A DNA stretch of 64,000 nt. Source: Gammaproteobacteria bacterium MFB021. Lineage in GTDB: Bacteria > Pseudomonadota > Gammaproteobacteria > Pseudomonadales > Halomonadaceae. Of this stretch, positions 57,905 to 64,000 are shown one piece after another (position 1 is the stretch's first letter; every line of letters begins with the position of its first letter). The translations under genes and the position numbers were made by a program. Where the stretch lies: positions 1 through 64,000 of the forward strand of contig JNVT01000030.1 in assembly GCA_000737985.1 (NCBI GenBank), written 5' to 3'. The notes beneath the pieces are model-generated. The model ran no database searches, was not told the DNA's origin, and was given only the letters and a program-made list of their open reading frames with translations.

Positions 57905-57930
57905 ACATTCGTATAACTGAGGTCAGAGCC

Positions 57931-58836
57931 ATGCGACTTCTGATTACCGGCGGTACCGGTTTCGTCGGCCAGCGTCTGGTCGAGCGCGCCCTGGCGGGCG
58001 GCCACCAGGTCATGGTGGTCTCGCGCCAGCCACAACGCGCGCGGCGAAAGCTCCCGGCGGACGTCTCGGTGGGCGACTCGGTGGCGGCGTTCGCCGACCA
58101 GCGCCCTCAAGGCATCGTCAATCTGGCCGGCGAGCCAATCGCCGACAAGCGCTGGAGCGACTCCCAGAAGACGCGACTGATCGAGTCGCGCCGGCATATC
58201 ACACGCGAGATCGTGGAGCTGTGCGAGCAGCTGGCGCAGACCGGCGACGCCCCCGAGGTGCTGGTCTCGGGGTCGGCGATGGGGTTTTACGGCGATCAGG
58301 GCGAGCGCGACGTCACCGAGTCGACGCCGCCGCACGATGAGTTCGCCCACCGGCTGTGCGAGGAGTGGGAGCGCGAGGCCAACAAGGCCGCCGAAGTCGG
58401 CACTCGGGTCGCCTGCGTGCGCATCGGGCTGGTGCTCGATGCGGATGGTGGCACCCTGGCGCGGCTGCTGCCGGTGTTCAAGCTGGGGCTCGGCGGCCGT
58501 CTGGGTGATGGTCGCCAGTATATGCCGTGGATTCATCGTGAGGATCTGGTTGCGGCGATCGAGTTCCTGCTCGCCGAACCATCGCTCTCGGGGCCGTTCA
58601 ACGCCTCGGCGCCGGCGCCGGTGACCAATGCCGAATTCACCCGCGCGCTGGGCCACCAGCTCAAGCGGCCGACCCCCTTCCGGGTGCCGGCCACGCTGCT
58701 CAAGCTGGGGCTGGGGGAGATGTCGCGGCTGCTGCTGACCGGCGCCTGCATGCGCCCGGCGCGGCTCGAAGCGGCGGGGTTCCGCTTTACCTATCCCACG
58801 CTCGACACTGCGCTGGCGGCGATCCTGCCGCGCTGA
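57931..58836 (+). CDS. TIGR01777/YfcH-family NAD(P)-binding epimerase-like protein
   Basis: A protein of 301 residues of the extended SDR family TIGR01777. The start MRLLITGGTGFVGQRL carries the Rossmann motif (GGTGFVG, 7-13). NLAGEPIADKRWSDSQKTRLIESR, SGSAMGFYGDQGE and GDGRQYMPWIHREDLVAAIEFLL are family signatures. The biochemical role is unsettled. The ATG is chosen by alignment; the frame is open upstream. It is divergent from the LitR-phrB operon and shares its regulatory region, so light induction is possible. Confidence 0.9.
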   Translation: MRLLITGGTGFVGQRLVERALAGGHQVMVVSRQPQRARRKLPADVSVGDSVAAFADQRPQGIVNLAGEPIADKRWSDSQKTRLIESRRHITREIVELCEQLAQTGDAPEVLVSGSAMGFYGDQGERDVTESTPPHDEFAHRLCEEWEREANKAAEVGTRVACVRIGLVLDADGGTLARLLPVFKLGLGGRLGDGRQYMPWIHREDLVAAIEFLLAEPSLSGPFNASAPAPVTNAEFTRALGHQLKRPTPFRVPATLLKLGLGEMSRLLLTGACMRPARLEAAGFRFTYPTLDTALAAILPR

Positions 58837-58928
58837 GGCCTGGCGGCGCGAGGCTCGCGCCGCGGCCCAGGTGCTGCTGACCAGGTGCTACTGAAGAGCT
58901 GGCCAGCGCAGTACCTTTCAGACAGTGG

Positions 58929-61874
58929 CTAGCGCTGCTCGTTGTCCACGGTCACGATGACCCGCACCGCGTCGAGACGCAGGGCGGCACTTTCGATCGC
59001 CGCATCCAGATCCGCGCGCTCCTGGCTCAGGGCGGCCTGCTCGTCGGCGCGGATCGCGCCGCTGCGACGGGCCAGCGCCTTGAGCCGGGCCAGCTCGCCA
59101 TCGAGAGTCGCGCGCATCTCGGTCTGGGCGCGCTCGACCAGCGTCGGCAGCTCGCGCAGTGCTTCCTGCTCGCCGCTCTTCAGCAGCGCGCGCAGCTGTT
59201 CGTGGCGCGACTTCAGAAGCTCCCGCGCGACCCCTTTCTTGACCCGCTGTAGATTGCGCGACAGGCCGCTGAAGCTGACCTTGTCCGAGAGGTTGGCGCC
59301 GCTCTCGTCGAGCAGCACGCGAATGCCGGTGTCGGGCAGGAAGCGGCCCAATTGAAGCTGCTTGGGCGCGGGGCAGTGGGTGCGGTAGACCAGCTCGAGC
59401 ATCAGCCGGCCACCGGGAATGCTGGGGTGCTTGAGCAGCGCCAGGGCGGTATTGCCAAGGCTCGAGTCGAGCACGCGCTCGAGCATCGCGGTGACCAGCG
59501 GATGCTCCCAGGAGAGGCGTTGGACGTCGTCTCGCGCCAGCGCCTGTGTGCGCGAGTAGGTGACGGTGAAGCCCTCGTCGCCCTGGGTGAGCCCGGGCAG
59601 GCTGTCGAGCATATGCGAGCCAGGGGCCAGATGGGTCAGGGCGTTGCCCAGCTCACGGCTGTCGACGCCGAAGATATCCAGCGCCTGATCGACATAGCGC
59701 GGCAGGGCGGGATCGTTGTCCTGCTCGAGTACGGCGGCGATCACCGAATCGGCGCGCTCGGGGCGGCAGGCATTCCACTCCAGCAGGCGATTGCGCCCGG
59801 CCTCGCGCTGGGCCAGGCGGTCGGCGTTGAAGGTGCGGGTCTCTTCGATCAGCGTGTCAACGCCGCTCTCGTCGTCGAGGCTCTCGCGCAGCGCTTCGCC
59901 GAAGGCGTCGAGCACGTCGCCGCCGGCGGCGTGCGGCGCGGTGAAGGCGTCGAGCCCTTCGCGATACCAGCGCAGCAGCGTGGCGGTGGGGCTGTGGGCG
60001 ATGACCGGCACGTGGATATCGATGGGGTGAAGCTGGCCGATACGGTCGAGGCGGCCGATGCGCTGCTCGAGCAGATCGGGGTGCCACGGCAGGTCGAACA
60101 TCACCAGATGGTGACAGAACTGGAAGTTGCGCCCCTCGGAGCCGATCTCCGAGCAGATCAGCAGCTGGCAGCCGGCCTCGTCGTCGGCGAAGGCGGCGGC
60201 GGCGCGGTCGCGCTCGACCAGGCTCATCTCCTCGTGGAACACCGGCGCCTGAATGCCGGCACGTACGCGCAGGGCCTCGGCCAGGTCGATGGCGCTCTGG
60301 CGGTAGTGGACGATCAGCAGCACCTTGGTCTGGCGGCCGAGTGATTCCAGCAGCGCCAGTAGCCAGGTGACCCTGGGGTCCTGCTGCCACCATGGCGTGT
60401 CGGCCTGGTGTGCGGCCTCCTGCACCGCGCGGTAGGTCGCCTCGGGGTAGAGGCGCGCCTCCCGCTGGCCGAGTTCGGCGGCGTTCAGCTGCGCGGCGAC
60501 ATGGTCGTTGCCGGCGACGAGCTCGTCGAGCTGGGCCTGATAGGCTGCCGGCATATCGAGCTCGGCGCTGTGCAGGTGGCGCTCGGGGAAGCCGCCGACA
60601 TGGCGCCGGCTGTTGCGGAACATCACCCGCCCGGTGCCGTGGCGGTCGAGCAACTGCTCGCGCAGCTGGCGGCGGGCGCTGGCGCGCTGGGTGTCGTCGC
60701 TCTCGGCATCGGCGAGAGTGGCGAGCAGCGCCTGGCTGTCGCCGTCGCCCGCACCGATCACCGCGCTGACCGCGTCCCGCGCCGCCGCCTCGCCCGGCAG
60801 CCGCTCGAGGGCGTCGATGGCGTCAGCCACCGCGGCGTAGCCGGCCTCTTCGGCGCTGAAGCGCTCGAGATCCTGGTAGCGATCCGGATCGAGCAGGCGC
60901 AGCCGTGCGAAGTGGCTCTCCAGCCCCATCTGTTCCGGCGTCGCGGTGAGCAGCAGCAGCCCCGGGATGCGCGCGGCGAGGCGCGCCACGCAGGCGTAGC
61001 CCGGGCCCTCGGCCTGGGGCGTCCAGTCCAGGTGGTGCGCCTCGTCGACCACCATCAAATCCCACTGGCTCTCCTCGGCCTGGCGCTGGCGCTGCGGATT
61101 GGCGAACAGCCACGCTTGACTGGCGAGAATGCACTGGCCGCTGTCGAACGGATTGTCGTCGCCCCACGCCTCGCTCTGCGCCTCGTCGAGCAGGGTCACC
61201 GAGATCGAGAAGCGGCGCAGCAGCTCGATCAGCCACTGGTGGGTGAGGCTCGGCGGCACCAGGATCAGGGCACGGCTGGCGCGTCCGGTGAGCAGCAACC
61301 GGTGCAAAATCAGGCCGGCCTCGATGGTCTTGCCCAGGCCTACCTCGTCGGCCAGCAGCACGCGCGGGGCATGGCGCCGGGAGACCTCGTCGGCGATGTA
61401 GAGCTGGTGCGCGATCAGGTCGATGCGCGGGCCGGCCAGACCCAGCGCCGGGCTGCGCGAGAGGCGCTGATGATGGTGCAGCGAGCGGTAGCGCAGCTCG
61501 AACCAGTCGTTGCGGTCGACCTGACCGGTGAGCAGGCGATCCTGGGCCTGATGAAAGCGCATGCTGTCGGAGAGGCGCGCCTCGGGCAGCGTCGCCGGGG
61601 CGCCCTGCTCGTCGTGGCCGTGGTAGACGATACAGCCGGCGTCGATCTCGACGTCGTCGACCGTGAGGGTATGGCCCTCGGCATCGACGATGCGATCCCC
61701 CGCGGCGAAGATGACCCGGGTCAGCGGCGCCTGGCGCGCGCTGTAGGTGCGCGTCTCCTGGCTGGCGGTGAAGAGCACGGTCACGCTGCGGGCGTCGACG
61801 CTGAGAATGGTGCCTAGTCCCAGCTCGGTTTCGCCGTCGCTGATCCAGCGCTGGCCGGGGGTGAAGTCGCTCAT
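58929..61874 (-). CDS. rapA: RNA polymerase-associated protein RapA (SWI2/SNF2 ATPase)
   Basis: RapA is a Swi2/Snf2-type ATPase that binds RNA polymerase and promotes its recycling. The 981-residue protein has N-terminal Tudor-like domains (PGQRWISDGETELGLGTIL), Walker A DEVGLGKT (176-183), the Walker B DEAHH (about 280), helicase motifs LLLTATPEQMGLESHFARL and CSEIGSEGRNFQFCHHLVMFDLPWHPDLLEQRIGRLDRIGQ. The length is close to the 968 residues of E. coli RapA. It is monocistronic and ends 92 bp from the convergent TIGR01777 gene. Confidence 0.97.
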   Translation of the reverse strand: MSDFTPGQRWISDGETELGLGTILSVDARSVTVLFTASQETRTYSARQAPLTRVIFAAGDRIVDAEGHTLTVDDVEIDAGCIVYHGHDEQGAPATLPEARLSDSMRFHQAQDRLLTGQVDRNDWFELRYRSLHHHQRLSRSPALGLAGPRIDLIAHQLYIADEVSRRHAPRVLLADEVGLGKTIEAGLILHRLLLTGRASRALILVPPSLTHQWLIELLRRFSISVTLLDEAQSEAWGDDNPFDSGQCILASQAWLFANPQRQRQAEESQWDLMVVDEAHHLDWTPQAEGPGYACVARLAARIPGLLLLTATPEQMGLESHFARLRLLDPDRYQDLERFSAEEAGYAAVADAIDALERLPGEAAARDAVSAVIGAGDGDSQALLATLADAESDDTQRASARRQLREQLLDRHGTGRVMFRNSRRHVGGFPERHLHSAELDMPAAYQAQLDELVAGNDHVAAQLNAAELGQREARLYPEATYRAVQEAAHQADTPWWQQDPRVTWLLALLESLGRQTKVLLIVHYRQSAIDLAEALRVRAGIQAPVFHEEMSLVERDRAAAAFADDEAGCQLLICSEIGSEGRNFQFCHHLVMFDLPWHPDLLEQRIGRLDRIGQLHPIDIHVPVIAHSPTATLLRWYREGLDAFTAPHAAGGDVLDAFGEALRESLDDESGVDTLIEETRTFNADRLAQREAGRNRLLEWNACRPERADSVIAAVLEQDNDPALPRYVDQALDIFGVDSRELGNALTHLAPGSHMLDSLPGLTQGDEGFTVTYSRTQALARDDVQRLSWEHPLVTAMLERVLDSSLGNTALALLKHPSIPGGRLMLELVYRTHCPAPKQLQLGRFLPDTGIRVLLDESGANLSDKVSFSGLSRNLQRVKKGVARELLKSRHEQLRALLKSGEQEALRELPTLVERAQTEMRATLDGELARLKALARRSGAIRADEQAALSQERADLDAAIESAALRLDAVRVIVTVDNEQR

Positions 61875-62054
61875 GATGCCTCGGTATGCTCAGCTGCGGG
61901 GGGAGTGGGCGACGCATTCTAGCGTAAAGGCGAGGCAGTCTTAAGCGCTGCGCATCTCGGCGGGCGGCGATGCTACACTGCCGCGGCGTGCGGCACTCGT
62001 CCGCGGTCAGGTGACACGGGCGCGATGATCGATTCAGAGGCAGCGGGAGGCAGG

Positions 62055-62285
62055 ATGGCGACGACGACACAGCGCGACGGTCTGCGACGCATGGCGATCG
62101 CCTCACAGGCGGTAGGCTTCGTCGCGATCATCGCCCTCGAGACCTGGCTCGGCGATGCGGCGCGCCCTTGGCAGGGGCTGACCCTGGTGCTGATGCTGCT
62201 GGCCGCCGGTTGGCTGGCGCTGGTGCGTCGCTATCGGCGCAACCGCGAGCGGCGCCGGCGCGATGCCGCACGCGACGACGTCTGA
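62055..62285 (+). CDS. Small two-helix membrane protein of unknown function
   Basis: A product of 76 residues with hydrophobic segments at about 12-30 (IASQAVGFVAIIALETWL) and 38-56 (GLTLVLMLLAAGWLALV), then a very basic tail (RRYRRNRERRRRDAARDD). GGGAGG at 62045-62050 supports the ATG at 62055; the ATG at 62025 is an alternative that adds ten polar residues. It stands alone between rapA (divergent) and the secreted repeat protein (convergent). No family recognised. Confidence 0.65.
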   Translation: MATTTQRDGLRRMAIASQAVGFVAIIALETWLGDAARPWQGLTLVLMLLAAGWLALVRRYRRNRERRRRDAARDDV

Positions 62286-62408
62286 GGGCGCTTGATGTCG
62301 TTTGATGTCGTATTACGGAAGCGCGCTTTCCGGGCGTGCGCCCGATAGAGAACGACGGCGAGCGCTCGCGCACCCGTCGTCGTCCGATACTGGGCCGGCG
62401 CTAGCGCC

Positions 62409-63197
62409 TCACATCGGCGGCACGGTGCCATCGATACCCACGATCACCACCTTGGCCGGGATCGGGTCCTGGTTCATGTCACCGGCGACGAACACCGCCG
62501 CGCCGTTTTTCAGATCGTCCATCTGCCCTTTGCGCACCTTGACCACCGGCACGTCGCTGGGTACCTGGATCTGCTTGCTACCGTTGCCGTAGTCCACCGT
62601 CAGGGTCAGGGTGCCATCCTGGGCCTGGGAGCTGTCGACCGTGCCGTTGGTCATGGTCGAGCCGCTGGCGGCGCCGCCGAGCTTCTCGCCGGCGCCCATC
62701 GCCTGGCCGCTGGTGCTGGAGACGGTGCCATTGGTCATGGTCGAGCCGCTGCTGGCGCCGCCCAGTTTTTCACTGCCCGCCTTGGCGTCGGCCGAGCTCT
62801 CCGACATGGCCCCGCGCGGAGTATCCCAGGGGTAGTCGCCCTCGCCGGTGCCGCGCATCGAGTCGGGAAAGACCACCACCTCCAGCGCCTGTGACGGCTT
62901 GCCGTCGGCGCCGGGCACGTTGGCGGTGCCGATGAAGGTGCCCTCTTCGATCTGATCGAGGCTGCTGCGGTCGACTGCGGCGAGGCGTGTGGCGTCGTCG
63001 AAGGTGACCTTATGGACCTTGCCGTCCGGATGCGACTCGACGCTGAAGGCGTGATCGCCGACCTCGGTGATGGTACCGCGCAGATGCTGGGGCGCATCAC
63101 CGTTCTGGGCCGCCAGGGCGGTGGCGGCGACACAGCCGAGCGCCAGCCCGGCGAGGGTGCGACGCAGGGCAGTGAGGGTGGAGCGGGGGATAGCCAT
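62409..63197 (-). CDS. Secreted protein with OB-like domain and internal duplication
   Basis: The protein of 262 residues starts at MAIPRSTLTALRR with a Sec signal peptide (hydrophobic LAGLALGCVAATALA, cleavage after ALA/AAQ). The mature N-terminal half (LRGTITEVGDHAFSVESHPDG, VHKVTFDDATRL) resembles small beta-barrel domains of the DUF5666 kind. A low-complexity middle contains two copies of EKLGGA-SGSTMTNGTV spaced 28 residues apart. The C-terminal part (KQIQVPSDVPVVKVRKGQMDDLKNG) is a second barrel-like segment. AAGGA lies before the ATG. It sits downstream of the molybdoenzyme gene on the same strand, 150 bp away. The function is unknown. Confidence 0.7.
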   Translation of the reverse strand: MAIPRSTLTALRRTLAGLALGCVAATALAAQNGDAPQHLRGTITEVGDHAFSVESHPDGKVHKVTFDDATRLAAVDRSSLDQIEEGTFIGTANVPGADGKPSQALEVVVFPDSMRGTGEGDYPWDTPRGAMSESSADAKAGSEKLGGASSGSTMTNGTVSSTSGQAMGAGEKLGGAASGSTMTNGTVDSSQAQDGTLTLTVDYGNGSKQIQVPSDVPVVKVRKGQMDDLKNGAAVFVAGDMNQDPIPAKVVIVGIDGTVPPM

Positions 63198-63347
63198 GAA
63201 CGAATCCTTCCGTATCGAGGTTGAGTGTGCTCGCGCCATGGCCAGTATCGATGCGTCACGGCGTGGATCTGAGTGCAGCTCATGGCGCGGGATTGTCAAG
63301 TCGGCGACCGCTGGCCCGCGCCGCGTCGACGACGCGACTCGCCATGT

Positions 63348-64000
63348 TCAGATACCGGCGTACCAGGTATAGCCGCGATCCTCCCAGTAGCCGCCCTTGC
63401 CGCCGCCGAGGTCGTCGAAGTCGGTGACCAGCGTGATGCCCGAGAGATATTTGGCCATCTTGTAACCCAGCTGGCGCTCGGCGCGCAGACGCAGCGGCGC
63501 GCCGTTGGCGGTGGGCAGCGGGGCGCCGTTGAGCGAGTGGGCAAGAATCGTCTGCGGGTGGCGCGCCTCCACCAGGTCGAGGCTCTCGTAGTAGAAGTCC
63601 TTGCCATTCAGCTGATCCATGCAGTGGAACACCACATAGCGCGCCTGTGGTTTGACCCCGGCGCGCGCCAGCAGGTCGCCGAGCACCGGCCCCGACCACT
63701 GGCCGATCGCACTCCAGCCCTCGACGCAGTCGTGGCGCGTGATCTGGGTGCGCGCCGGAAGCGCGCGGATCTCGTCGAGCGACAGTGACAGCGGTGTCTC
63801 CACCAGGCCATCCAGGGTCAGCCGCCAGTCGGCGAAGCCGTTGGCCGCCAGCTCCCGGTAGCGCGCTGCCTGCGGGTCGGTGGAGCCGTTGGGGCGGAAC
63901 ACCGGGTCGATCATGGCTGCCGGGTACTCCGGCGCCAGTCCGCGCTCGCCGGCGAGGAAGCGCTGCACGCGCAGGTTGAGGCGCTGGGCCAGATTCAGGG
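63348..64000 (-). CDS. Molybdopterin-dependent oxidoreductase, sulfite-oxidase fold (5' end outside window)
   Basis: The visible 217 codons run open to the right edge, so the start lies beyond the window. The fold is that of the sulfite oxidase/MsrP (YedY) molybdopterin domain. WRLTLDGLVETPLSLSLDEIRALP opens it. The molybdenum-ligating Cys is in TRHDCVEGWSAIGQWSG. GAPLRLRAERQLGYKMAKYLSGI and a final GGYWEDRGYTWYAGI follow. Such proteins are often periplasmic and paired with a cytochrome b. The family member and substrate (sulfite, methionine sulfoxide or other) cannot be told from the part seen. Confidence 0.85.
   Translation of the reverse strand, partial: LNLAQRLNLRVQRFLAGERGLAPEYPAAMIDPVFRPNGSTDPQAARYRELAANGFADWRLTLDGLVETPLSLSLDEIRALPARTQITRHDCVEGWSAIGQWSGPVLGDLLARAGVKPQARYVVFHCMDQLNGKDFYYESLDLVEARHPQTILAHSLNGAPLPTANGAPLRLRAERQLGYKMAKYLSGITLVTDFDDLGGGKGGYWEDRGYTWYAGI

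Larger units (their letters stand above)
57350..57930. other. 581-bp divergent regulatory region
   Basis: The region lies between the minus-strand regulator gene and the plus-strand TIGR01777 gene. It is AT-richer than its surroundings around 57430-57480 and 57630-57680. Three TTGTAC(A/G) elements are present (57637, 57655 and 57898), two of them forming a direct repeat with 18-bp period. Open frames crossing it have no family resemblance and no suitable SD. I see no RNA gene. Confidence 0.7.

Overview
The window is a high-GC, gene-dense chromosomal segment of a gammaproteobacterium. The ribosomal proteins, RNA polymerase subunits and elongation factors read as E. coli/Pseudomonas-like. The uvrA - MFS transporter - ssb order is the Pseudomonas/Halomonadaceae arrangement, and FabA matches the 171-residue Pseudomonas form. 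A member of the Halomonadaceae or a close relative is my best guess. I see no insertion sequences, prophage, CRISPR array or integrase.

Layout. Bases 1-1760 hold the 3' part of a 23S rRNA gene, a 5S rRNA gene and two successive hairpin terminators; the second follows a partial copy of the 5S tail. A small secreted protein and birA follow. Bases 3986-35150 are the large information-processing block: tRNA-Tyr, Gly, Thr and Trp, secE-nusG-rplKAJL-rpoBC, rpsL-rpsG-fusA-tuf, and the S10, spc and alpha ribosomal-protein operons ending with rpoA-rplQ. Strong promoter-like and terminator-like elements separate these units. This includes a TTGACA-17-TATAAT consensus promoter in front of rpsJ and an attenuator-like hairpin between rplL and rpoB. 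The usual tufB copy between tRNA-Thr and tRNA-Trp is missing, so tuf is present here only once.

Bases 35300-49670 hold uvrA (minus strand) divergent from an MFS gene and ssb, then a 76-bp tandem repeat carrying extra terminator-like hairpins. Next come an OPT-family transporter, an SMP-30-type lactonase, a degenerate RmlD-like protein preceded by a translationally coupled 28-codon leader ORF, a PlsC-family acyltransferase, fabA-fabB, and a PAS-GGDEF-EAL protein.

Bases 49659-58836 contain the most interesting system. It is a minus-strand, tightly packed run: MerR/LitR-type regulator, class I photolyase phrB, NTF2-like protein, SDR, FAD oxidoreductase, DUF1365, Cfa-like methyltransferase, DUF2878. 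It is divergent from a TIGR01777 epimerase. The regulator has the MerR DNA-binding domain, but the residues that bind adenosylcobalamin in CarH/LitR are replaced, which is typical of class II LitR. The intergenic region contains TGTACG-12-TGTACA, close to the operator described for the Pseudomonas putida light regulator PplR1. The Cfa-like protein has lost two predicted bicarbonate ligands of true cyclopropane synthases. I therefore infer a light- or photo-oxidation-responsive operon that combines DNA photorepair with an unusual lipid modification, possibly a methylated or furan fatty acid.

Bases 58929-64000 hold rapA, a small membrane protein, a secreted protein with an internal 28-residue duplication, and a sulfite-oxidase-fold molybdopterin protein cut by the right edge.
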